From contig CAKRNE010000021.1 of assembly GCA_934365945.1 (NCBI GenBank), positions 1-41,789 on the forward strand: a stretch of DNA of 41,789 nucleotides, written 5' to 3'. Position numbers and translations under genes: made by a program. The stretch's first letter is position 1. Each line of letters starts with the position of its first letter. Shown here in pieces: positions 13,383 to 21,546 of this stretch. The notes below the pieces were generated by a model. That model searched no databases, had not been told where the DNA came from, and saw only the letters and a program-made list of their open reading frames with translations. This DNA is from an uncultured Agathobacter sp. GTDB taxonomy: Bacteria; Bacillota; Clostridia; Lachnospirales; Lachnospiraceae.

Positions 13383-14531
13383 ATGACAAAAACACAAAAC
13401 AAACCGCATCTGACAAACTTTATAAAACAAAACTATATATGGATTCTGATGATAATCACAATGTCATGCATCCATTTGCTTTACATGTACCTGATTGGTG
13501 CTCGCAAACAGGATATGGTATATGCGGCAGTGCTTGATGCAATACTTCTTCTGATAACAGTTTTGGTTGGATTTTTCAGATATAGCAGCAAGGTAAAGGC
13601 TCTAAGCAATGCCTTAAAGCGTCCGGTTGAGGAGCAGGCACAGCTTCCGGAAGCAACAGATGATGTGGAGATACTTTATCACCGGCTGCTGGAAAATCAA
13701 AGCATTGCAAGAAGTGAGTCAGAAAGCAGTGCTGCAGTCAGGCAATCCCGGATGAGAGACTACTATTCTATGTGGGTGCACCAGATAAAGACCCCGATAT
13801 CAGCTATGAAATTACTGCTTGAGGCAGAGCGGGAGGAGCTTGGGCAGCTGATATGTGATGAGGAACAGAGTCAGTGCCAGACAGCGGATATGACCGGTGG
13901 GAATATCAGTGCTGCCGGATTAAATGATGCCGCGAAACAGCCGGCTGCATTTAAAGAGCTGTCGGATAACCTGGACTCGTTTGAGGATGAATTGTTCCGC
14001 ATAGAGGAATATGTCAGCATGGCGCTGCAGTATCAGCGTGTGAGCAGCACCGAAAATGATTTTGTGCTTGAAAAAATCAGTCTGGATGGTGTCATACGTG
14101 ATACCATTAAAAAATATGCAAAAATTATGATCAGAAGGCATATTGGTATAAATTACTCAGGTACAAAAAAACAGGTATATACCGATGAAAAATGGCTTGC
14201 ATTTATACTGGAGCAGATACTTTCAAATGCCATAAAATATACACCGCAGGGGTTTGTTACAATAGAAACTGCAGAGGAAAAAGATCGGTTTTTTATCACA
14301 GTAAAGGATACCGGAATAGGAATCAAAGCAGAGGATCTGCCGCGTGTTTTTGAAAAGGGCTACACAGGCTACAATGGTCATGCCGATAAGAAGGCTACGG
14401 GAATTGGACTTTATCTGTGCAGGCAGATGGCAGACAAGCTGGGGCATACAATCCGCATGGAGTCAGAGCTTGGAAAAGGAACTAAGGTGTGGATTGGGTT
14501 TGATCTGGATTATGCGGATACGAGAGATTAG
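13383..14531 (+). CDS. Intramembrane-sensing histidine kinase, BceS-like
   Basis: A 382-residue kinase with two close membrane helices (about 18-38 and 46-65) and almost no extracellular loop, as in intramembrane-sensing kinases that take their signal from a Bce transporter. The phospho-acceptor is H133 in WVHQIKTPISAM. The N box is ILEQILSNAIKYTPQG, G1 DTGIGI and G2 KATGIGLYL. Between the two dimerisation helices there is an extra hydrophilic stretch (about 155-190, with SQCQTADMTGG) that common BceS proteins lack. It starts 6 nt after the regulator gene. A bidirectional terminator follows. Confidence 0.93.
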   Translation: MTKTQNKPHLTNFIKQNYIWILMIITMSCIHLLYMYLIGARKQDMVYAAVLDAILLLITVLVGFFRYSSKVKALSNALKRPVEEQAQLPEATDDVEILYHRLLENQSIARSESESSAAVRQSRMRDYYSMWVHQIKTPISAMKLLLEAEREELGQLICDEEQSQCQTADMTGGNISAAGLNDAAKQPAAFKELSDNLDSFEDELFRIEEYVSMALQYQRVSSTENDFVLEKISLDGVIRDTIKKYAKIMIRRHIGINYSGTKKQVYTDEKWLAFILEQILSNAIKYTPQGFVTIETAEEKDRFFITVKDTGIGIKAEDLPRVFEKGYTGYNGHADKKATGIGLYLCRQMADKLGHTIRMESELGKGTKVWIGFDLDYADTRD

Positions 14532-14571
14532 GATTTATTTGGAAAATAAATAATTAAAAAGCGAGAGGAAT

Positions 14572-14607
14572 AAAAGAGGATCAGCACATCTGTGCCAATC
14601 CTCTTTT
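14572..14607. terminator. Bidirectional terminator between convergent genes
   Basis: AAAAGAGGAT (14572-14581) pairs with ATCCTCTTTT (14598-14607); an inner GCACA/TGTGC stem with a 2-nt loop sits between. The A-run on one side and T-run on the other let it serve the kinase gene (plus) and the ABC permease gene (minus), which ends at 14610. Confidence 0.9.
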
Positions 14608-14609
14608 TT

Positions 14610-15401
14610 CTACTCCAGATTAAGCTTTCTTGTCATATTGTATATCGAGCCTGCGACATACACCACAGTGAGGATCAGCGATACGGCAATAGCACCGATG
14701 ACTACTCTGTTTATAAGACCTGTAATCTCCTGCGAGTTTAATACCGTTAGAATATAGGTGATAGATCCCTTTGATGACAGCGGAATAAAATATGTAAAAA
14801 TCATCACTATAATATTTGCGACCTGACCGATTACATACAGTACAATGAAAGTAAGTACAGAGTAAGCATCTTTGCTTCCATTTGCCCTGTAGCCGGTAGT
14901 AAGGCTGAAAAACAGTATAGAGATCGTGTAGAGCAGAGATATTACTGCAATACTGCCAAACATTACAACAGGACTCGCTGTAAATCCGGCATTGGCAAAT
15001 TCATCAGACATGCCTCTTATAATATCTCCAATCCATGCAAAGCCATGGTTTATTATAGAAAATGATAAAACAGCAACTATCAGATCGATTACAAAAAGTA
15101 CAAAAGCTGTCAGGAATTTTGATACATACAGCATCCATGGCTCAACAGGCAGCGTATTCATGAGGTAGCCTTCGTCTTTTAACAGATTGCGTCTGAAGTA
15201 AAGAACTATGATCACAAAGCTGCAGATCAGCATGGCGATCATTGACAGGCTATGAAATATCCAAAAGAATACGGATACAAGATCCAATTTAAAGCTTTCC
15301 GAAATTATTTCTGTCAGGGCTGACACAAGCACCAGTGCATAAAGTCCGATATGTTCCTTGAATTGTTCCCTGAAATCATATTTAATTAATTTTAACAGCA
15401 T
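14610..15401 (-). CDS. ABC-2-like permease of the reverse-strand GntR cassette
   Basis: A 263-residue protein with about six membrane helices, starting after the amphipathic lead MLLKLIKYDFREQFKEH. The motif LKDEGYLMNTLPVEPWMLYVSKF between helices 2 and 3 is typical of ABC-2 transporters of this size. Its start overlaps the ATPase gene by 10 nt. With the ATPase and GntR gene it forms a three-gene reverse operon lying between the kinase gene and its probable transporter target. Substrate unknown. Confidence 0.85.
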   Translation of the reverse strand: MLLKLIKYDFREQFKEHIGLYALVLVSALTEIISESFKLDLVSVFFWIFHSLSMIAMLICSFVIIVLYFRRNLLKDEGYLMNTLPVEPWMLYVSKFLTAFVLFVIDLIVAVLSFSIINHGFAWIGDIIRGMSDEFANAGFTASPVVMFGSIAVISLLYTISILFFSLTTGYRANGSKDAYSVLTFIVLYVIGQVANIIVMIFTYFIPLSSKGSITYILTVLNSQEITGLINRVVIGAIAVSLILTVVYVAGSIYNMTRKLNLE

Positions 15402-16093
15402 GCGAACACCTCCCTGAAAAGCTCATCAACACTTTTCTTGTAATTAGTGCGGATATTGTCTACGGAATCGTTTAGGAAAATACCGCCATCTCTGATAAAT
15501 ACCACATCATCGAGCACTTTTTCTATATCACTTATAAGATGAGTTGTGATAAGAATTGTTGAATCTTCATTATAGTTTTCGATTATTGTGCGTAAAATAT
15601 AGTCTCTTGCGGCAGGATCGACACCGCCCATAGGTTCATCGAGCAGATAAAGCTTTGCATCCCTGCTCATTACAAGCACGATCTGTACTTTTTCACGCAT
15701 ACCCTTTGAGAGACTCTTGATCTTTGCCTCTGGATCAACTCCGAATTTCTCAAGCATGGCATTTGCACGCTCAGGTGAGAAATCAGCATAGAAATCCTTG
15801 AAAAATGCAATGATATCACTCACTTTTTTTGACGGATTAAGATATGTCCGCTCAGGAAGATATGATACTATAGCCTTGCTCTTTACTCCAACAGGCTCAC
15901 CGTCTATCAGTATCTGCCCCGTGTTTGGCTGCAATACTCCGGCAAGCATCTTTATAAGTGTGCTTTTACCGCTGCCGTTAGGACCAAGGATGCCGATAAT
16001 CTTTCCACCCGGAAAAGTCACATTCATATTTTCGATGACTTTACGGCTCTTATAGTTTTTGCTTAGACTTTTAATTTCAATACGTTCTGCCAT
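15392..16093 (-). CDS. ABC ATP-binding protein of the reverse-strand GntR cassette
   Basis: A 233-residue ATPase with a complete set of motifs except a variant signature: Walker A GPNGSGKS at residues 37-44, signature LSKGM near 128-132, Walker B LYLLDEPMGGVDP, and the switch His in TTHLISD. It resembles YtrB/YhcH-type ATPases whose genes sit behind YtrA-type regulators. GAGTGATG-type spacing from the GntR gene is tight (5 bp between the genes), so the three are co-transcribed. Confidence 0.92.
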   Translation of the reverse strand: MAERIEIKSLSKNYKSRKVIENMNVTFPGGKIIGILGPNGSGKSTLIKMLAGVLQPNTGQILIDGEPVGVKSKAIVSYLPERTYLNPSKKVSDIIAFFKDFYADFSPERANAMLEKFGVDPEAKIKSLSKGMREKVQIVLVMSRDAKLYLLDEPMGGVDPAARDYILRTIIENYNEDSTILITTHLISDIEKVLDDVVFIRDGGIFLNDSVDNIRTNYKKSVDELFREVFACC

Positions 16094-16098
16094 TTACA

Positions 16099-16476
16099 TC
16101 ACTCCTTTTTTAAACTTTTAAGATAATTTTCATATACAGTAAGGGACTGTTCGGGAGTAAAACCGACCTTTGACATCCCTTCACAAAATTCACTGCACAG
16201 CTTATGTGCCAGATCATTTTTTAATGAGTCAGCCTGATTTCCCATGTCTGCGACAAATCTGCCCGAGGTACGTCTCGACTCCAGATACCCGTCACGCTCA
16301 AGCTCGGATAGAGCCTTTTGCATGGTGTTTGGATTTACACCGGCTGACAATGCCAGCTCTCTTACGGATGGCACTTTGTTACCTGGCTTTAGGCTGCCGT
16401 TTGCAATCTCCATCTTGAACCGGTCTATGATCTGTAGGTATATGGGCGTTTCGTTGTTAAAATTCCATTCCATCAT
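16099..16476 (-). CDS. GntR-family regulator, YtrA subfamily (reverse cassette)
   Basis: A 125-residue protein: winged HTH (PIYLQIIDRFKMEIANGSLK, VPSVRELALSAGVNPNTMQKALSELERDG, SGRFVA) and a short helical C-terminal module of about 45 residues, the YtrA hallmark. Two consecutive ATG codons start it; AGGTG lies 3-6 nt upstream. It probably represses its own operon by binding TGTATTA-N6-TAATACA at 16497-16516, which overlaps the promoter. It is only distantly similar to the 9296 regulator, and the two operators differ. Confidence 0.93.
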   Translation of the reverse strand: MMEWNFNNETPIYLQIIDRFKMEIANGSLKPGNKVPSVRELALSAGVNPNTMQKALSELERDGYLESRRTSGRFVADMGNQADSLKNDLAHKLCSEFCEGMSKVGFTPEQSLTVYENYLKSLKKE

Positions 16477-16496
16477 TTCACCTGCCTTTGTACTAC

Positions 16497-16542
16497 TGTA
16501 TTATTTGATTAATACAATAATACATGCAAGGTTATTTGTCAA
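16497..16542 (-). promoter_or_regulatory. Reverse promoter with YtrA-type operator
   Basis: On the minus strand TTGACA (16542-16537), 17 bp, TATTGT (16519-16514). A perfect inverted repeat TGTATTA-N6-TAATACA (16497-16516) covers the -10 end and the start site. This matches the operator style known for YtrA repressors, and the gene just downstream encodes one. Confidence 0.75.
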
Positions 16543-16557
16543 CTACAAATTAATTTC

Positions 16558-16633
16558 TTACAAAAATGTAAGATACGAGGTCGAAATGTAAGCTGATTCG
16601 ATAGCATACATTCTGATCTTTTGTTATTATAAT
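16558..16633 (+). promoter_or_regulatory. BceR-like box and activator-type promoter of the BceAB-like operon
   Basis: TTACA-AAAA-TGTAA at 16558-16571 fits the TNACA-N4-TGTAA consensus reported for BceR-type regulators. A second TGTAAG lies at 16587-16592, exactly 20 bp after the first. A perfect TATAAT is at 16628-16633, but the position 17 bp upstream reads CATACA, so there is no usable -35, as expected for a promoter that needs an activator. The ATPase gene starts at 16752. Confidence 0.7.
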
Positions 16634-16751
16634 TACATGAAGCGGCAACAATGTAAGTTGTGAAGCCGATTATGACGTCATATTTAAAATAAAGCTAACA
16701 AAAATATAAGCTTAAATAACATTGTAGAAATAATCGCGAAGGAGCATTGAA

Positions 16752-17519
16752 ATGGCAATCTTAGAAGTAAGTAACCTCAAAAAAATATATACCACCAGAT
16801 TTGGTGGCAACCAGGTACAGGCATTGAAAAACATCAATTTCTCTGTAGAGGAAGGTGAGTATGTGGCAATCATGGGAGAGTCCGGCTCGGGAAAGACGAC
16901 ACTCTTAAATATTCTCGCGGCACTTGATAAGCCGACAGCGGGAGAGGTACTCTTAAACGGAAAGAACCTTGTCTCATTGAAGGAAAAGGAGATATCTGCC
17001 TTCAGACGTGAGCATCTGGGCTTCGTATTTCAGGACTTTAATCTGCTTGACAATTTTTCACTGAAGGACAATATCTTTTTACCGCTTGTGCTGTCAGGTG
17101 TGGATTATAGGGATATGGAAAAAAGGCTTGCACCTATAGCTTCGCTGCTTGGAATTGAAAAGCTGCTTGATAAATATCCATATGAGGTGTCAGGTGGACA
17201 GAAGCAAAGGGCGGCAGTGGCACGCGCAATAATAACAAATCCTGAATTAATTTTAGCCGATGAGCCAACAGGAGCACTGGATTCAAAGGCAACAGACAGT
17301 CTGCTTAGGCTGTTCAACAGGATAAACGAGGACGGACAGACCATTCTCATGGTGACACACAGCACAAAGGCTGCAAGTCATGCCAACAGGGTACTTTTCA
17401 TAAAAGACGGTCAGGTGTTTCATCAGATTTACCGTGGCAATCTTACAAATGACGAGCTCTATGTGAAGATTCAGGATGCACTTATGCTGATTACGACAGG
17501 TGGTGAGAAGCATGAATAA
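16752..17519 (+). CDS. BceA-type ABC ATPase, peptide-antibiotic resistance/sensing
   Basis: A 255-residue ATPase of the LolD/MacB/BceA group: Walker A GESGSGKTT (residues 42-50), Q-loop FVFQDFNLLD, canonical signature VSGGQKQR, Walker B LILADEPTGALD, switch His VTHS. The FQDFNLLDNFSLKDNI stretch is typical of BceA. GGAG is 8 nt before the ATG. The permease gene overlaps by 8 nt. BceAB-type transporters remove antimicrobial peptides from lipid II-cycle targets and signal to a BceS kinase; the kinase here is 2.2 kb upstream beyond the reverse cassette. Confidence 0.95.
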   Translation: MAILEVSNLKKIYTTRFGGNQVQALKNINFSVEEGEYVAIMGESGSGKTTLLNILAALDKPTAGEVLLNGKNLVSLKEKEISAFRREHLGFVFQDFNLLDNFSLKDNIFLPLVLSGVDYRDMEKRLAPIASLLGIEKLLDKYPYEVSGGQKQRAAVARAIITNPELILADEPTGALDSKATDSLLRLFNRINEDGQTILMVTHSTKAASHANRVLFIKDGQVFHQIYRGNLTNDELYVKIQDALMLITTGGEKHE

Positions 17520-19551
17520 AATATATAGCAGGCTGGCATTTACAAATATAAAAAATAATAAGACTCTCTACATGCCTTACATTATATCGGGAATGGTCAT
17601 GATAGCCATGTTTTATGTGATGATGTTTCTAAACAACTCCAAAGGACTTAGCCAGGTGCCAGGAGCGGATGCACTGGGGGTGATAATGGGGCTTGGATGC
17701 GGAATAATAGCGGTTTTTTCATATATATTTCTGTTTTATACAAACAGCTTTATCATCAAAAGGCGCAAGAAAGAGGTCGGAATATACAATATTCTTGGCA
17801 TGGAAAAGCGTCATATCGCAAGAGTTTTGTCAATTGAGACACTAACAGTAGCACTTGCAGCTATAGCATCAGGAATTATAGTCGGAATTATATTTTCCAA
17901 GCTGATGATTATGTTTCTTTATAGAATTATAAATATTAAAGCCCAAATTAATTTTACTGTATCTACTAGCGCTGTTGTAAATACAATACTTACTTTTGGA
18001 GTGCTATATTTTCTTACTCTCATCTATAACCTGATGCAGGTGAAGCTTGCTAATCCGATAGAACTGCTTCGCGGGGGCAATGTCGGCGAGAAGGAGCCAA
18101 AGAGCAAATGGTTTATCGCTATTATAGGTCTGTTATGTCTGGCAGGGGGATATTATATTGCAATTACCACAAAGAACCCGCTGCAGGTGCTTTCCCTGTT
18201 CTTTGTAGCAGTACTTCTGGTCATAATAGGAACCTATTTCCTCTTTATTTCAGGAAGCATCGTGATACTGAAGGCTCTCAGGAAAAATAAAGGCTTTTAC
18301 TATAACAAAAAGCATTTTGCAGCGGTTTCAGGAATGATTTACAGAATGAAGCAGAATGCGGGCGGACTGGCGAGTATATGTGTGCTTTCAACCATGGTGC
18401 TGGTGGTTGTTTCCACAACCGTGAGCATGTATGCGGGCACGGAGGGCGAGCTTAAGCAGAGATATCCTGCGGATATCAGCGTCTATAGCTGGTATAAGGA
18501 AATACCGGCAGAGCTTAACCTGGATGATGCTTTGAAAGAAGCAGAGGCAGAGTCGGATAAGATAATCGATGGCAGTGGCTGTGATGTTAAGGAAAGCAAA
18601 GGCTACACATATTTTATCTGGGCTGTGTACAGAGATGGGGCGGAGTTTAAGCCGGTTTTAAACTACAACAATGATATTTCCATGCTGTATTTTGTTACGA
18701 GAGATGAAATCGAAAAGCTTGAGCCCAATCTGCAGGATAGATTAAAAAATAAAATACCAAAGCTCGATGCCGGTTCGGTTGCTGTTTATGGAACTGAAAA
18801 GTTTAATGATGATATAATTAATCTTTTGGACAGAGAGTTTAAGGTGGCTGCAGCAGAAAAAACTGCTGTGAATAAGGATAGCTATATGTCATCTATGTGT
18901 AGTGGCGTGTACTACGTTGTGGTGGACAGCAAGTCAACACTTACAGAGATATTTAATCTGAACAGTTCGCTTGGCAATGATAGTGTACCGACTATGTTAA
19001 ACAATCAGATTGATTACAGCCTGGATGGCAGCCGTGAGGAAAAGATAGCCGCTTCACAGGCACTCGACAGCTATTTTAGAGAGAATCCTTCTGATTCAGA
19101 TAAGTATGGCTGCTATGAGGAAAGTCGTGATGCGAACAGAGAACAAATCTATGTGCTGTACGGAGGACTGTTCTTTATCGGAATATTCCTTGGAACGATG
19201 TTTCTTATGGTTACGGTGATGATTATTTTCTACAAGCAGATTTCAGAGGGCTATGATGATAAAGCTCGCTATGAGATTATGGAAAAGGTAGGCATGAGCA
19301 ATGACGAGGTGAAGAAATCCATTACTTCACAGGTACGTATGGTGTTTTTCCTGCCGATTATGCTTGCGGCGTGTCACCTTGCAGCGGCATTTCCTCTGCT
19401 GCGCAGGCTGCTTGTCATGTGTAATCTGACTGATGTTAAGCTTATTGTAATCTGTATGGTTGCTACGCTTTTGATGTTTATGGTCATATACTATATTGTT
19501 TTCAAGATTACTTCGAGGGCATACTACAGGATTGTGGGAAACCAGATTTAG
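17512..19551 (+). CDS. BceB-type FtsX-domain permease
   Basis: A 679-residue permease with about ten membrane helices: one near the N-terminus, a first FtsX block (about 55-160), further helices near 200-310, a large extracellular domain between about 315 and 555 (ISVYSWYKEIPAELNLDD onward), and a second FtsX block at the end. This size and arrangement is that of BceB, whose extracellular domain recognises the antibiotic-lipid complex. ATG 17512 is preferred over GTG 17500 because it fits the family N-terminus (MNKIYSRLAFTNIKNN) and is preceded by GGTGGTGAG. No terminator was seen directly after it. Confidence 0.93.
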   Translation: MNKIYSRLAFTNIKNNKTLYMPYIISGMVMIAMFYVMMFLNNSKGLSQVPGADALGVIMGLGCGIIAVFSYIFLFYTNSFIIKRRKKEVGIYNILGMEKRHIARVLSIETLTVALAAIASGIIVGIIFSKLMIMFLYRIINIKAQINFTVSTSAVVNTILTFGVLYFLTLIYNLMQVKLANPIELLRGGNVGEKEPKSKWFIAIIGLLCLAGGYYIAITTKNPLQVLSLFFVAVLLVIIGTYFLFISGSIVILKALRKNKGFYYNKKHFAAVSGMIYRMKQNAGGLASICVLSTMVLVVVSTTVSMYAGTEGELKQRYPADISVYSWYKEIPAELNLDDALKEAEAESDKIIDGSGCDVKESKGYTYFIWAVYRDGAEFKPVLNYNNDISMLYFVTRDEIEKLEPNLQDRLKNKIPKLDAGSVAVYGTEKFNDDIINLLDREFKVAAAEKTAVNKDSYMSSMCSGVYYVVVDSKSTLTEIFNLNSSLGNDSVPTMLNNQIDYSLDGSREEKIAASQALDSYFRENPSDSDKYGCYEESRDANREQIYVLYGGLFFIGIFLGTMFLMVTVMIIFYKQISEGYDDKARYEIMEKVGMSNDEVKKSITSQVRMVFFLPIMLAACHLAAAFPLLRRLLVMCNLTDVKLIVICMVATLLMFMVIYYIVFKITSRAYYRIVGNQI

Positions 19552-19552
19552 G

Positions 19553-19602
19553 GGTTTCATATGAATTATTAATGCGCTATAATAAGACATAACTATGAAA
19601 CC
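19553..19602 (+). promoter_or_regulatory. Inverted repeat around a TATAAT box before the lipoprotein gene
   Basis: GGTTTCATA (19553-19561) and TATGAAACC (19594-19602) are perfect 9-bp arms around a TATAAT (19578-19583). The -35 position is poor. It could be a promoter with an operator, or a weak terminator of the permease gene with a long loop. Confidence 0.35.
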
Positions 19603-19632
19603 GTATATTTCGGAGAAAGAGGAGAATACATT

Positions 19633-20217
19633 ATGAAGAAGAGAATAGTTATTTTATCGGCGCTTATGGCTTCGACAGCACTGCTTGCGGTGGGATGTAC
19701 CAGGACAAACGATAAGGCTGGCACTAATGACAGTGCAGTGCAGACTTTACTCAATAAAATAGATGACACACAAAAAAATGACCAAACAGAGACTTCAGAG
19801 AAAAATGATATGGAGCAGAGTACGGATGAGGCTGACAAATCGGACAATAAAAGCAGTAATTCTGAGATAGATGCGGAGCTTGCCGGGATTAAAGCACAGT
19901 CAGATGAGATAAATGATAAGCTTACAAATGATTTAAGTCTCACACAGGGTGATATGAACCAATTGTCAGCTCAGATGTACAAGCTCTGGGATGATGAGCT
20001 CAACTCTATATGGGGACGTTTAAAGGATAAGCTCGATGATGATACAATGTCAAAGCTCACTGAGGACGAAAGAAATTGGATTGCAGATAAAGAAGCCAAA
20101 GTTAAGGCAGCCGGAGCAGATTCGGAAGGAGGCTCATTACAGCCGCTTTTGGAGAATAGTGAGGCAGCAGAGCTGACGCAGGCTAGGGTTTATTATCTTG
20201 CACAATATCTGAGATAG
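19633..20217 (+). CDS. Lipoprotein with a DUF1311 (LprI-like) domain
   Basis: A 194-residue protein with a lipoprotein signal peptide ending in LLAVGC (Cys22). A low-complexity acidic linker rich in Asp, Asn and Ser follows to about residue 75. The C-terminal domain (about 95-194) carries LSQAQMYKLWDDELNSIWGRLK-like and LTEDERNWIADKEAKV patterns that match DUF1311, the family of the lysozyme inhibitor LprI. It would be tethered outside the membrane. It follows the BceAB-type operon and could be an envelope-stress partner, which is inference. GGAG precedes the ATG. Confidence 0.75.
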   Translation: MKKRIVILSALMASTALLAVGCTRTNDKAGTNDSAVQTLLNKIDDTQKNDQTETSEKNDMEQSTDEADKSDNKSSNSEIDAELAGIKAQSDEINDKLTNDLSLTQGDMNQLSAQMYKLWDDELNSIWGRLKDKLDDDTMSKLTEDERNWIADKEAKVKAAGADSEGGSLQPLLENSEAAELTQARVYYLAQYLR

Positions 20218-20265
20218 AATAGCTACGATAATAATAATGACGATGAAATGAGAGGAACAAGCAGT

Positions 20266-21519
20266 ATGAGTATGACAGAAACAATTAAACTATACGACAG
20301 GGATGCATATGCCACAGAGTTTGAGGCAGATATTATATCCTGCGAGCCAAACAGGGCTGATGATAAGCAATTTGATATAATATTAAATCAGACTTTATTT
20401 TTCCCGGAGGAGGGCGGACAGAGCCCGGACATGGGAATACTTGGTGGCTACAGGGTTGTTGATGTGCAGATTAAGAATGGCGTCATTACACATACTGTGG
20501 AGACCTCCGCAGGCGATTGCTGCGAGGTAGAAAAGAAAGCTGGTAAGCAAATCGCAGGAAGTGAATTTGAGCCGGAGAAAGCGGAGCTTGCAGCAGGAGT
20601 CCATGTACAGGGCAAAATAGACTGGCAGCATCGTTTTTACAATATGCAGCAGCACAGTGGCGAGCACATTTTTTCAGGAATTGTCCATAGCAGATTTGGC
20701 TTTGAGAATGTGGGCTTTCATCTGAGTGATTCTGTAGTGACAATGGATTTCAGTGGAGTGATTTCACCGGAGGATATAGCAGAGGTGGAGCATGAGGTAA
20801 ATGTGGCCATCTCAAAAAATATTCCGATAGAGGTTACATATCCGTCAAGGGATGAGCTTGCGCAGCTGGAGTACAGAAGTAAAATCGAGATTGAAGGACA
20901 GGTCAGAATAGTGACAGTGCCGGGATATGATGTGTGTGCATGTTGTGCGCCGCATGTGAAGCGCACCGGCGAGATAGGCATGCTTAAGGTTATGAATTAT
21001 CAGAACTACAAGGGCGGCGTCAGAGTCAGCATCCTTTGTGGCTTCAGGGCATTAGAGGCTTTCAGACAAAAGTGCGACATTATCTCAGAGCTTATGGGGA
21101 TATTTACCACAAATCAGGAAGCTATTGTGGATAACGTCACAAAGCTTAAGGCAGTAAACCAGTCACTTAAGTCAGAGCTTGGTACAGCAAAGTCAGCTCT
21201 TTTGGATTATAAGGTTGCAGAGCTTCCTGCTGATACGGAAAATGCAGTATTGTTTGAATGCGGCATTGATACGAATACAGCAAGAAATTGCGTCAATGCT
21301 CTTGTGGAGAAATACAGTGGCTTTAGTGCATTTTTTATGGGAAATGATGAGGAGGGCTACAGCTTTATTATCGGAAGCAAGAATGCAGACTGCAATACAG
21401 TTGCCGCAGCGCTGAGGAACAAGCTGGGCGCCAGAGGCGGCGGTAAGCCGGTTATGGTGCAGGGCTCTGTCAAGGCGGCAAAGAGCGAGATTGAGGAAGT
21501 GCTAAAGGAGGTACTTTAA
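20266..21519 (+). CDS. AlaX-like alanyl-tRNA editing protein with DHHA1 domain
   Basis: A 417-residue protein related to the editing half of alanyl-tRNA synthetase. It carries the editing-site metal motifs HSGEH (near residue 133) and CACCAPH (CxxxH, near residue 230), plus the LNQTLFFPEEGGQ strand typical of AlaX. The C-terminal part (about 330-417) ends in a DHHA1 domain (LGARGGGKPVMVQGS). Proteins of this kind clear Ser or Gly wrongly attached to tRNA-Ala. ATG 20266 is chosen because AGAGGA lies 9 nt upstream; ATG 20248 is in frame but has no ribosome site. It is monocistronic or read through from the lipoprotein gene. Confidence 0.9.
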   Translation: MSMTETIKLYDRDAYATEFEADIISCEPNRADDKQFDIILNQTLFFPEEGGQSPDMGILGGYRVVDVQIKNGVITHTVETSAGDCCEVEKKAGKQIAGSEFEPEKAELAAGVHVQGKIDWQHRFYNMQQHSGEHIFSGIVHSRFGFENVGFHLSDSVVTMDFSGVISPEDIAEVEHEVNVAISKNIPIEVTYPSRDELAQLEYRSKIEIEGQVRIVTVPGYDVCACCAPHVKRTGEIGMLKVMNYQNYKGGVRVSILCGFRALEAFRQKCDIISELMGIFTTNQEAIVDNVTKLKAVNQSLKSELGTAKSALLDYKVAELPADTENAVLFECGIDTNTARNCVNALVEKYSGFSAFFMGNDEEGYSFIIGSKNADCNTVAAALRNKLGARGGGKPVMVQGSVKAAKSEIEEVLKEVL

Positions 21520-21546
21520 CTTTTTAAAATAAATGGAGTTTTAGCC

